This document shows, piece by piece, positions 8,946-17,251 of a DNA stretch of 55,183 nucleotides. The translations under genes were made by a program, and so were the position numbers. The notes under the pieces are model-generated. The model had not been told where the DNA came from, made no database searches, and was given only the letters and a program-made list of their open reading frames with translations. Where the stretch lies: NCBI RefSeq assembly GCF_002338065.1, contig NZ_DDHJ01000007.1, positions 4,127 through 59,309 of the forward strand, read 5' to 3'. Positions within the stretch are counted from its first letter, which is position 1. Each line of letters opens with the position of its first letter. The stretch comes from Pseudomonas sp. UBA1879. Lineage in GTDB: Bacteria > Pseudomonadota > Gammaproteobacteria > Pseudomonadales > Pseudomonadaceae.

Positions 8946-9257
8946 TCAATTCCTCCGCTTGCTATCGATCCGCACCAACCGCCCACCTTCGAATCGTAGG
9001 TACTGATACATGCCGCTGTTCGGGCCGTACACCCATTCCTGCACCTGCACCTGATCGACCTGGCGGAAGTGGTTGACGGTTTCCTTGTAGCCGATGATGT
9101 CCTGGCTGACCGGTTGGCCGCATTTCTGCTGCACCTCGAACATCCGATCACCGACGCTGATCAATTGACTGCCACAACGCAACGTATCGGCCTGGCTTAA
9201 ACCGCTCAATGCCGTCAGCCCTAGGATGGCCAGGGCCCTGGTGAACACACTCTTCAA
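8946..9257 (-). CDS. DUF2845 small periplasmic protein
   Basis: A 103-residue protein with a signal peptide ending at LSQADTLRCG (cleavage about residue 23), so it is exported. The mature part has the DUF2845 pattern: an RCG...ISVGD stretch, a conserved Cys in KCGQP, then EWVYGPN and YLRFEGGRLVRI. The two cysteines (27 and 46) may form a disulfide. Function is unknown for the family. It starts 6 bp after the stop of the DUF748 gene, so the two are very probably one transcript. Confidence 0.85.
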   Translation of the reverse strand: MKSVFTRALAILGLTALSGLSQADTLRCGSQLISVGDRMFEVQQKCGQPVSQDIIGYKETVNHFRQVDQVQVQEWVYGPNSGMYQYLRFEGGRLVRIDSKRRN

Positions 9258-9263
9258 AAGTCG

Positions 9264-12242
9264 TTACTCGCTGTCCAGATGCAGGGGGCTGATGACGCGG
9301 CCGTCTTTCTCGGGCTGACCGAGGGAAGCGTCCACGAAATAGACCCGATCATCCGCCAATTGTCCCTTGTCCACCAGATAGTCCTTGATGCTGCTGGCGC
9401 GGGCCTGCCCCAGTTGACGCAGCAGCAGGGCGCTGGAGCTCCAGGATTTGAGGACCGCCTCGCGCAGCTTGTTCTGCCGCTCTTCCTTGCCCAGATCGAC
9501 CCATTGCGCAGGCGGCTGCTGTTTCAGGCGCGTGCGGTAGATGCCGTCGAGCATCGGGCCTTTCTCGTCGTCGGGCACTTTCAGATCGCCTGCCTGCGCC
9601 GGCACCTTGTCACCGCGCCGCTGCAGGATCTTGTAGTAGGTGCTTTGGTATTCGCGCTCCAGACGCTGCTGTGCAATCAGCGGGCCGTCGCTGGCCTCGG
9701 CGCTGGTGCCTTCAATTTCCAGGCGCAGGGCAGGGCGCTCTTTCAAAGCAGCGGCCAGTTTGTCCAGCGAGGCTTGCGCGTCGGCGCTCAGGTCATCCGA
9801 ACCGGGGGCAAAGGCCACAGTGCCCAGGTCTTGCGAGCTACCGCCGCTGATCAGACCGCCGATGAATTTGAACGGCGCTGCAGCGGCCTTGACCACGAGA
9901 TTGCGCAGGGTCTGCCAGACAATCGGCATCACGCTGAACTGCGGGTTGTTCAGGTCACCCGTCACAGGCAGCTCGATGGATATCTTGCCGTCGACATCCT
10001 TGAGCAGGGCAATTGCCAGCTTCAGCGGCAGGTTCACGGCATCCGGGCTGTCGACTTTTTCACCCAGCTGCAACTGCTCAACCACCACTTTGTTTTCGGC
10101 CTTGAGCTGACCTTTGGTGATCAGGTAATGCAGGTCCAGATTCAGCCGACCCTTGCGAATGCGATAGCCCGCGAACTTGCCGGAATAGGGCGTCAGCGTC
10201 GTCAGTTCGACGCGCTTGAAGCTGGTGGCGATGTCGAGGCTCGCCAATGGGTTGAACGGGTTGAGCGCACCTTTGATGGTGACCGGCGCATAGCGATCGA
10301 CCTTGCCCTGAATGTTCACCGGGGCCGGTTTGTCCTGCCGGTTGTCGAGGGTGCCAATCTTACCGTTGAGCTGCTGGACCGCCGTCGCAAAGTTCGGCGT
10401 GAGGCTGAAGTCGGCGAAGTTGGCCGAGCCGTTATTGATATTGACCTCGCCGATGTGAATGCCCATGGGCTTGTCGGCAGTGGCGGTTTTCGGTTTCGGC
10501 GCAGGCTTCGCCTCGGTTTTGGAGCCGGCAGGCGCGGTTTCGTCTGGCTGCGCAATCAGCAGGTCGTCGATGTTGGTGGTGCGGTCATCGGCGATCACGA
10601 AACGCGCATAGGGCTGTTCGAGGTTGACCGTCGCAATGCTCAGGCTGTCGCCGAGCTGGAAATTCACGCCTTCGACATTCAACCGCTGCCACTTCACGAA
10701 GTCCCGAGATTTGAGGGTGTCTAGCGTGTGCAATTGGTCGACCTGAGCCTTGCCGGTGATGCCCAACGCCAAGGGCTCGGTGCTCTTAAGGTCAACGGCC
10801 AGATCGCTGTTGAGCATGCCACTGCGCACTTCAAGACGAATGAACGGCGTGACGTAGGACTGCGCGACGCGCAGGTCGATGTCGCGGGTGGTGACATTCA
10901 GTTTGGCCCGCACCGGGTCGAGATTGACCTCGCCTTCTGCCGTCAGCTTGCCCTGTTTGCCCAGCCCGGTGTCGAGCTTGAGGTTGAAAGGCGATTTGTT
11001 GAGGCTGTCGAAGCCGGTCAGGTCCAGATTGAGCGGACCCACTTCCAGCGCGACCGGCTCTTTCGGCACTTTGTCGGCCAGGTGAATGCGGTAGTCGCGC
11101 AGTTGCGTGTCACGCAACAGCACCTGCCATGGCTTGCTCGGCGCGGCGGGCGCTTTGCTGGCGGTGGTCTCGGCGCCCGTGGCTGTGGCGGGTTGCTGCT
11201 TCTCGACCTCGGCTTTTTTCTGCGCAGTCTTCGATGGCTGGCTGGCGAACAACTTTTGCCAGTCGAGCTGACCATCGGCCTCTCTCGACGCCCAGGTTTC
11301 CAGACCCTGACTGCGGATCTTTCCGACGGTGACCAATTGCTTGGCCAAGTCGATCGCCGTGTCGCTGACCTCCAGATTTTTCAGACGCACCAACGGGCGG
11401 CCGTCCGGCGCGTCGATGGCAAACGGCGCAACCTTGAGTGAGGTCTGGTCCAGCCGCAGTTCGGTTTCCTTGGCCAGGTTCAGCGTGTAGTGAGTACTGA
11501 GGTTAAGCACGCCGTCCTTGAGCACCAGAGGAAGGGCGTCCCGCACGTACGGCCACCAGACTTTCATCTTGCCGTCGGTGACTTTCAGCGTGCCTTCGGA
11601 GGTGATCGGCACCAAGCTGATGCGCCCGACCCAATCGATCTGACCGCCTTCGGGGCCTGCGGCGACGAGGGTCATGTCGGCATTGTCTTCGGGCAGGGTG
11701 CTGAGGTTCTTCAGCTCGAAATTGAGGGTGTCGTAGAGGAATTCGATGGGCTCGCTGGGGCGGTTGTCCTGGAAATGCACGTAGCCGTCGGACAGCTTGA
11801 TTTCGCCGATGCGCAGCGGAAAGGGCTTGCTCGGCGGTTCGTCAGGTTTCGCAGGCTCGCTCGGCGGCAGCTTGAACAGACCGGCCAGATTGAGCTTGCC
11901 GTCTTTGGAGAACAGCAATTCGGTCTTGGGTTTGTCGAGCGCCACTGCTTCGAGGTGCAGGGCTTTTGTCCACAGGCTGTCGATTTGCAGGTTGGCGTAT
12001 AACCGTTCGAAACCGATTTGTTCTTTGCCCGGCGCGCCGATGCGCAGGCCCCACAGTGTGACTTCGAGGGTGTAGGGGTTGAGTTCGAGACGATCCAGCT
12101 GGGTCGGCACCGTGGCGTAGTTCGCCAGTTGCTGGTTGATCACCCGCAGCGCGATGCCGGGCAGGATGAGAAACCCCAGCAAACTGTAGATCGCGAAGAC
12201 GGCCAGCAAGGCGCCGATGGCGCGTTTCAATCCTTTGGGCAT
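9264..12242 (-). CDS. DUF748 AsmA-like envelope protein
   Basis: A 992-residue protein with one N-terminal membrane anchor (about residues 5-30) and a long periplasmic region rich in beta structure. The DUF748 blocks resemble the AsmA/TamB/YhdP superfamily, proposed to bridge the envelope for phospholipid transport. A Pro/Ala/Lys-rich linker lies near residues 345-375 and another near 565-590. The C-terminal ~180 residues contain a segment like OmpA (VAFAPGSDDLSADAQASLDKL). The start MPKGLKRAIG at 12242 was preferred over an ATG 45 bp upstream, which lacks a ribosome site and would put charged residues before the anchor. The substrate is unknown. Confidence 0.85.
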   Translation of the reverse strand: MPKGLKRAIGALLAVFAIYSLLGFLILPGIALRVINQQLANYATVPTQLDRLELNPYTLEVTLWGLRIGAPGKEQIGFERLYANLQIDSLWTKALHLEAVALDKPKTELLFSKDGKLNLAGLFKLPPSEPAKPDEPPSKPFPLRIGEIKLSDGYVHFQDNRPSEPIEFLYDTLNFELKNLSTLPEDNADMTLVAAGPEGGQIDWVGRISLVPITSEGTLKVTDGKMKVWWPYVRDALPLVLKDGVLNLSTHYTLNLAKETELRLDQTSLKVAPFAIDAPDGRPLVRLKNLEVSDTAIDLAKQLVTVGKIRSQGLETWASREADGQLDWQKLFASQPSKTAQKKAEVEKQQPATATGAETTASKAPAAPSKPWQVLLRDTQLRDYRIHLADKVPKEPVALEVGPLNLDLTGFDSLNKSPFNLKLDTGLGKQGKLTAEGEVNLDPVRAKLNVTTRDIDLRVAQSYVTPFIRLEVRSGMLNSDLAVDLKSTEPLALGITGKAQVDQLHTLDTLKSRDFVKWQRLNVEGVNFQLGDSLSIATVNLEQPYARFVIADDRTTNIDDLLIAQPDETAPAGSKTEAKPAPKPKTATADKPMGIHIGEVNINNGSANFADFSLTPNFATAVQQLNGKIGTLDNRQDKPAPVNIQGKVDRYAPVTIKGALNPFNPLASLDIATSFKRVELTTLTPYSGKFAGYRIRKGRLNLDLHYLITKGQLKAENKVVVEQLQLGEKVDSPDAVNLPLKLAIALLKDVDGKISIELPVTGDLNNPQFSVMPIVWQTLRNLVVKAAAAPFKFIGGLISGGSSQDLGTVAFAPGSDDLSADAQASLDKLAAALKERPALRLEIEGTSAEASDGPLIAQQRLEREYQSTYYKILQRRGDKVPAQAGDLKVPDDEKGPMLDGIYRTRLKQQPPAQWVDLGKEERQNKLREAVLKSWSSSALLLRQLGQARASSIKDYLVDKGQLADDRVYFVDASLGQPEKDGRVISPLHLDSE

Positions 12243-12354
12243 GTAGTCGCCAACTCTCTCGATATGAGGTGCCTTTGAGTATGGCACGCCAATCTGGTTC
12301 CGAAGTCGCGGCGCTGCATTCCTTGTAGGAAACTTCCCTACAGCTCGTGCGTAT

Positions 12355-13371
12355 TCACAGTTGCAAGATCAAGGTCTTGAGCGGGGGCTGTTGATCCATC
12401 GACGGAAAATCGGCGCCCGGCGTCATCACCTGCCACTCGCGTACAGGTCGGCCGAGTTTATTGGCGCAACGCAGCACCTGCTCGCGCCAGTCTTCCATGC
12501 TGACTTTTGCCAGGTTGTTGCAGCAGATCAGCACGCCGTTTTCCGCGGTGGTCAGCAGAGCGGGTTTGAGCAGGCTCTGGTAGTCGCGCAGCAGGTCAAC
12601 GGTGCCGAACGCGCTTTTCGCCCACGCGGGCGGGTCCAGCAGGACAAGGTCGAATTGACGTTGTTCCAGACGCACGTAGCTGGGGAGTTTCTGACCACGG
12701 CGGGAAGCAATCGGCAGGCCGGCCAATTGACGAATGGCCGGGAAATAGTCCGACTGGATGAATTGCATGTCCGGCAACTGCGGGTTCAGCGCGCCGTTCT
12801 CCCGACCGACCGCCAGATTGCCTTCGGCGAAATCCAGATTGCACACCTCCCGCGCCCCGCCTGCTGCTGCACTCAGGCCGACGCCGCAAGTGTAAGCGAA
12901 CAGGTTCAACACGCTTTTGCCCATGGCGTGGGTTTTCACCCAGCCGCGCGTGTTGCGCAGATCAAGAAACAGCAGCGGGTCCTGGCCTGCGTGACGACCG
13001 CGCACCCGGTAATTCAACCCCCATTCGTGGCCGATGAGATCGTCCAGCGCGGCGTCGTCGGCTTTGTACACGGCGTCTGTACGATCGATGCGCGAGTTGC
13101 CGTGAGACCGGTCGTTGTAGACCAGCAACAGGTCCAGGCCCAATCGGGCGTTGACCAGCGCATGGGCAGCCAGCAGCGAATCCCGGTCCAGGCTGTTGTG
13201 GAAGCTTTGGACCAGCAGTTGCGGGCCGTAGCGGTCAAGGGTCAAGCCGCTCGCGCCTTCCTGACTGCCGTGGAACAGGCGATAGCAGTCGGTGCCTTGG
13301 GCATGAAGCTCGGCCAGTAAGGATTGGCGATTGTCGAGGGCGACGCTGAGCGCCTGATTCAAGGAGGACAT
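12355..13371 (-). CDS. Class I SAM-dependent methyltransferase, RlmI-like
   Basis: A 338-residue Rossmann-fold methyltransferase of the COG1092 type (23S rRNA cytosine methyltransferase-like). Motif I is in NLFAYTCGVGLSAAAGG (about residues 153-169), an acidic residue follows in VCNLDFAEGN, and the catalytic-loop motif is LLDPPAWAKS (about 250). The N-terminal ~60 residues resemble the pre-catalytic domain of RlmI-like enzymes without a clear PUA domain. The target is most likely an RNA base, but the exact site cannot be stated. It lies on the same strand as the DUF748 gene with a 112-bp gap, so co-transcription is possible but not shown. Confidence 0.8.
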   Translation of the reverse strand: MSSLNQALSVALDNRQSLLAELHAQGTDCYRLFHGSQEGASGLTLDRYGPQLLVQSFHNSLDRDSLLAAHALVNARLGLDLLLVYNDRSHGNSRIDRTDAVYKADDAALDDLIGHEWGLNYRVRGRHAGQDPLLFLDLRNTRGWVKTHAMGKSVLNLFAYTCGVGLSAAAGGAREVCNLDFAEGNLAVGRENGALNPQLPDMQFIQSDYFPAIRQLAGLPIASRRGQKLPSYVRLEQRQFDLVLLDPPAWAKSAFGTVDLLRDYQSLLKPALLTTAENGVLICCNNLAKVSMEDWREQVLRCANKLGRPVREWQVMTPGADFPSMDQQPPLKTLILQL

Positions 13372-13470
13372 GCTCGGCGCCTTGGGGCAGGAATTGGGCG
13401 CGCGAGTTTAACAGTTCGGCCAATGGCAGTGTTGCAGCCGGCACGTATCTGTCCGGTAATCGCGCACCTC

Positions 13471-13560
13471 TGTGGGAGCCGGCTTGCTGGCGAATGCATC
13501 CTTCCTGACAGCGCGATGGCGACTGATACGACGCTTTCGCCAGCAAGCCGGCTCCCACCA
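13471..13560. repeat. REP pair, GCCGGC-core type
   Basis: GAGCCGGCTTGCTGGCGAA and its perfect inverse form 23-bp arms (13472-13494 and 13536-13558) around a ~40-bp loop. It lies in the 841-bp spacer before mgtA. Confidence 0.9.
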
Positions 13561-13595
13561 TGCTGTCCGTGTCGGGCCCGGAGGGTGTGGTCCAT

Positions 13596-13722
13596 TGTAG
13601 GAGCGTGGCTTGTCCCGCGATCGGCGGGGAACCCGTCGTCAAACCCGAGCGAAAGTTACATACCTCGTTAGCCGGTTCGCAACGACTCAATCGCCGATCG
13701 CGGGACAAGCCACGCTCCTACA
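13596..13722. repeat. REP pair, GTGGCTTGTCCC-core type
   Basis: GAGCGTGGCTTGTCCCGCG with a GTAG head and a CGATCGGC tail (from 13596) is perfectly inverted at 13693-13722. The arms are ~30 bp around a ~68-bp loop. It belongs to a different stem family from the pair just upstream. From 13723 to about 13870 nothing was recognised. Confidence 0.9.
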
Positions 13723-13869
13723 GGGGGGCTCCATCAGCCGTGCTGAAGCGTCTTTCATCCCAACGAGATGCCTCCCGCACAATCACCGTATCGGCTGTAG
13801 GAAACACCCTTCCTGAACCTTCCCTGAATCCCCGCGCAATTGTCTCGGCAGGCGCTGTAATGGCCGTTT

Positions 13870-14212
13870 ACTCTCATAAAGGCCGGGCGTATTCTTCGCC
13901 CGTTTTCAACAGATGCGGAGACCCACAGTGGGTACTTGTTCGAGTGACAGACGTCAGCCGGTTCCGATGACCGGCCAATCCTCGGCGAGCTAACGCGCAG
14001 TCTTTACGCTGCCGTTTCTCGCTGACAAACGCGAGAAACGGCGGGCGAATCTTTTTCCTGTCCTTTCCCTGACGCCCAAGCGCCGTGCGCCGTTCTTTCG
14101 GTCGTGCGGGCTGACCGTTGTGCGCCGTTCACGCCTGAGCGTCGCGCAGTGCACTTGGCTGTGCCTCCTGAATCTCCATGAGCCGTAAGCCCTCAATTCA
14201 GGGGACACCGTC
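13870..14212 (+). promoter_or_regulatory. Long structured 5' leader of mgtA
   Basis: Before mgtA there are, in order: a short CGGGCG...CGCCCG hairpin followed by TTTT (13884-13906); a 26-codon ORF (13913-13993) containing two small hairpins (13921-13933; 13957-13975, GCCGGT/ACCGGC); and a perfect 12-bp hairpin (14011-14022 with 14031-14042, loop of 8) followed nine bases later by five T. The mgtA ribosome site AGGGGA comes only ~160 bp after that. In enterobacteria mgtA has a Mg2+- and translation-responsive leader. By analogy this could be one, but its sequence is not that of the enterobacterial leader as I know it. Confidence 0.5.
13913..13993 (+). CDS. Possible mgtA leader peptide (26 aa)
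   Basis: ATG at 13913 to TAA at 13991-13993 encodes a 26-residue, Ser/Arg/Pro-containing peptide beginning MRRPTVG and ending TGQSSAS. It has no good ribosome-binding site, which weakens the call. Its favour comes from position: a strong hairpin begins 17 bases after its stop, and it sits in the mgtA leader, where enterobacteria use the Pro-rich MgtL peptide to sense ribosome destabilisation or proline. It has three prolines, including one PVP. Confidence 0.3.
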   Translation: MRRPTVGTCSSDRRQPVPMTGQSSAS

Positions 14213-16924
14213 ATGAAGTTCGCCCTTCTCAAAGAGTTCTTCGCAGGCTTCCTGCGCACTCGCCACTTCGCCCGGCACTTCCGTCGGCTGGCGATGCTCG
14301 ACAGCCTGACCGACGCCACCGTCAGCCGCGAAGTCCCGCCCACCCTGGCACAAACCCTCACCCGTGGCGCCGGCAGCGATGTGCCTGAATTGCTCGCACG
14401 CCTGCGTACCCATCACGACGGCCTGAGTGAAGACGAAGCAACCTTGTTGCGCCAACAGCACGGCCTCAACGAAGTCGAACACGAACAGCCGCTGCCAGGG
14501 TGGGTGCATCTGTGGCACTGCTACAAAAACCCGTTCAACCTGCTGCTGACCCTGCTGGCGTTCATCTCTTGGCTGACCGAGGACATGAAGGCCGCCACCG
14601 TGATCTTCTCCATGGTGGTGCTTTCGACCCTGCTGCGCTTCTGGCAGGAGACCCGCTCCAACCAAGCCGCAGACGCACTCAAGGCGATGGTCAGCAACAC
14701 CGCCACGGTGCTGCGTCGGGTAGACGGCAAATCCGGGCGCATCGAACTGCCGATCAAACAACTTGTGCCGGGTGACCTGATCGTGCTCTCGGCCGGCGAC
14801 ATGATCCCCGCCGACTGCCGCGTGCTCAGCGCCAAGGATCTGTTCGTCAGCCAGGCCGCGATGACCGGGGAATCGATGCCCGTAGAGAAATTCGCTCGCC
14901 GTCAGGAGGTCGACACGGGCAACCCGCTGGACCTGGAAAACATCCTGTTCATGGGCACCAATGTGGTGTCCGGCGCCGCCACCGGGGTGATTCTGGCCAC
15001 CGGCAATCACACCTATTTCGGTGCCCTGGCTCAACGCGTCAGCGCCACAGATCGCGCGCCCACCTCGTTTCAGGCCGGGGTCAACAAGGTCAGTTGGCTG
15101 TTGATCCGCTTCATGTTCGTCATGGCCCCACTGGTGCTGTTCATCAATGGTTTCACCAAGGGCGACTGGATGGAGGCGCTGCTGTTCGCGCTGTCCATCG
15201 CCGTGGGCCTGACCCCGGAAATGCTGCCGATGATCGTCACCTCGACGTTGGCCAAAGGCGCGGTGTTCCTGTCGCGCAAGAAAGTCATCGTCAAACGTCT
15301 CGACGCGATCCAGAACTTCGGCGCCATGGACGTGCTGTGCACCGACAAAACCGGAACGCTGACGCAGGACAAAATTTTCCTGGCCCGCCATGTGGACGTG
15401 TGGGGCGATGAGTCCGATGACGTACTGGAAATGGCGTATTTGAACAGCTACTACCAGACCGGGCTGAAAAACCTGTTGGACGTGGCGGTGCTGGAACACG
15501 TGGAAATCCACCGCGAGCTGCAAGTCGGCACAGCCTTCAGCAAGGTCGATGAAGTGCCGTTCGACTTCAATCGGCGGCGCATGTCGGTGGTGGTGCAGGA
15601 GCAAGAACAGCCCCATCTGCTGATCTGCAAGGGTGCGCTGGAAGAAGTCTTGGGGGTGTGCAATCGCGTGCGCCACGGCGAAGTGGATGAAGCGCTGACC
15701 CCGGAATTGCTGACGCGCATCCTGCGGGTCACGGCGGAGTTCAACGAAGAAGGCCTGCGCGTGGTCGCGGTGGCTGCCCGATCCATGCAGAAAGGGCGGG
15801 ATAGCTATGGCCTGGCGGATGAATGCGACCTGACCCTGATCGGTTATGTGGCTTTCCTCGATCCGCCCAAGGAAAGCACCGCGCCTGCGCTGAAAGCCTT
15901 GGCCGAACATGGCGTGGCCGTGAAAGTGCTGACCGGTGACAACGAACGCGTGACGGCGAAGATCTGCCGTGAGGTGGGGCTGGAGCGTCAGGGCCTGTTG
16001 CTGGGCGGCGACGTTGAACGCATGAGCGACGCAGAATTAGCGGTCGCCGTGGAAACCACCAACGTCTTCGCCAAACTGACGCCATCGCACAAAGAACGCA
16101 TCGTGCGGCTGCTCAAGGCCAACGGCCATGTCGTGGGGTTCATGGGCGATGGCATCAACGATGCGCCAGCGCTGCGCACGGCGGATATCGGCATTTCGGT
16201 GGACAGCGCGGTGGACATCGCCAAGGAAGCCGCCGACATCATCCTCCTGGAAAAGAGCCTGATGGTGTTGGAGGAGGGCGTGCTGGAGGGGCGTCGCACC
16301 TTCGCCAACATGCTCAAGTACATCAAGATGACGGCCAGCTCCAATTTCGGAAATGTGTTCTCGGTGTTGGTGGCCAGCGCGTTCATCCCGTTCCTGCCGA
16401 TGCTGCCGATGCACCTGCTGGTGCAAAACCTGCTGTACGACATTTCCCAGATCGCCATTCCGTTCGATAACGTCGACGAGGAATTGCTGAAAAAACCGCA
16501 ACGTTGGCAGCCGGCGGACGTGGGGCGTTTCATGGTGTTTTTCGGGCCGATCAGTTCGATCTTCGACATCACCACCTTTGCGGTGATGTGGTACGTGTTC
16601 GGCGCCAACACGCCAGAACATCAGACGCTGTTCCAGTCCGGCTGGTTCGTGGTGGGGCTGCTGACTCAGACGTTGATCGTGCACATGATCCGCACGCCGA
16701 AAATCCCGTTCCTGCAAAGCCGCGCGGCCATGCCGTTGATGGTGATGACCGGAGTGATCATGGCCGTGGGCATCTTCCTGCCGATGGGACCGCTGGCGCA
16801 CTACTTCAAACTGCAGGCACTGCCACCGCTGTACTTCGTCATCCTGCCGCTGATTCTGCTGGCATACGTGGGGCTGACCCAGGCGGTGAAAGGGTTCTAT
16901 GTGAAGCGGTTCGGTTGGCAGTGA
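14213..16924 (+). CDS. mgtA: Magnesium-translocating P-type ATPase
   Basis: A 903-residue P3B-type ATPase importing Mg2+ across the inner membrane. The ATG has AGGGGA eight bases upstream. Visible features are the actuator motif MTGESMPVEKF near residue 222, the phosphorylation site CTDKTGTLTQ with Asp378, the hinge MGDGINDAPALRTADIGIS near 645, and paired transmembrane segments near 100-150, 295-345 and six helices in the last 210 residues (QNLLYDISQIAIPFDNVD). Length and order match MgtA/MgtB. It stands alone behind a long structured leader and is followed by repeat elements. Regulation by low Mg2+ is expected for the family; no PhoP box was identified. Confidence 0.95.
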   Translation: MKFALLKEFFAGFLRTRHFARHFRRLAMLDSLTDATVSREVPPTLAQTLTRGAGSDVPELLARLRTHHDGLSEDEATLLRQQHGLNEVEHEQPLPGWVHLWHCYKNPFNLLLTLLAFISWLTEDMKAATVIFSMVVLSTLLRFWQETRSNQAADALKAMVSNTATVLRRVDGKSGRIELPIKQLVPGDLIVLSAGDMIPADCRVLSAKDLFVSQAAMTGESMPVEKFARRQEVDTGNPLDLENILFMGTNVVSGAATGVILATGNHTYFGALAQRVSATDRAPTSFQAGVNKVSWLLIRFMFVMAPLVLFINGFTKGDWMEALLFALSIAVGLTPEMLPMIVTSTLAKGAVFLSRKKVIVKRLDAIQNFGAMDVLCTDKTGTLTQDKIFLARHVDVWGDESDDVLEMAYLNSYYQTGLKNLLDVAVLEHVEIHRELQVGTAFSKVDEVPFDFNRRRMSVVVQEQEQPHLLICKGALEEVLGVCNRVRHGEVDEALTPELLTRILRVTAEFNEEGLRVVAVAARSMQKGRDSYGLADECDLTLIGYVAFLDPPKESTAPALKALAEHGVAVKVLTGDNERVTAKICREVGLERQGLLLGGDVERMSDAELAVAVETTNVFAKLTPSHKERIVRLLKANGHVVGFMGDGINDAPALRTADIGISVDSAVDIAKEAADIILLEKSLMVLEEGVLEGRRTFANMLKYIKMTASSNFGNVFSVLVASAFIPFLPMLPMHLLVQNLLYDISQIAIPFDNVDEELLKKPQRWQPADVGRFMVFFGPISSIFDITTFAVMWYVFGANTPEHQTLFQSGWFVVGLLTQTLIVHMIRTPKIPFLQSRAAMPLMVMTGVIMAVGIFLPMGPLAHYFKLQALPPLYFVILPLILLAYVGLTQAVKGFYVKRFGWQ

Positions 16925-16951
16925 TTCAAGGACGGCAACGGAGGCGGCGAT

Positions 16952-17056
16952 CGTGCCCACGCTCTGCGTGGGCACGCATTCTTTGGCGCTCCGCGTCGCG
17001 CGCGCGGGGACGCTAAGCGTCCAGGGCTGAATTCCCACGCGGGGCGGGGGAACGAT
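16952..17056. repeat. Intergenic GTGGGCAC palindromic element
   Basis: CGTGCCCAC and GTGGGCACG form a 9-bp hairpin (16952-16976). A GGACGC...GCGTCC-type arm follows, and the element ends in CCCACGCGGGGCGGGGGAACGATC. This arrangement is a common intergenic repeat in Pseudomonas genomes. It may also help terminate mgtA, although no T-run follows the hairpin. Confidence 0.6.
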
Positions 17057-17082
17057 CAACACGGATTGCTTTTGATTCTGGC

Positions 17083-17218
17083 CGTAGGAGCGTGGCTTGT
17101 CCCGCGATCTGGCGCGAAGCGGCAGCAAACTCGGTTACTTCGGTGTACCTGACACAACGAATACGCCTGATTTTGCTGCCGGTGCCCGGCAGATCGCGGG
17201 ACAAGCCACGCTCCTACG
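17083..17218. repeat. REP pair, GTGGCTTGTCCC-core type
   Basis: GAGCGTGGCTTGTCCCGCG and its inverse bracket an ~85-bp loop containing GCGCGAAGCGGCAGCAAA and GTGTACCTGACACAACG. The second loop motif recurs in the REP pair at 19982-20111. It ends 33 bp before the thiolase stop codon. Confidence 0.9.
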
Positions 17219-17251
17219 CCGTCCGGGCAGAAGCGGGCTTTGTATGCTGTA

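Noticed and set aside
12324..12342. TGTAGG/CCTACA inverted repeat after the methyltransferase gene, considered as a terminator
   Set aside because: Only a 6-bp stem with no T-run on either strand; it may be a REP remnant.
14198..15910. A 570-codon minus-strand open frame opposite mgtA
   Set aside because: His/Gln/Gly-rich text with no domain; antisense shadow of a clear P-type ATPase.
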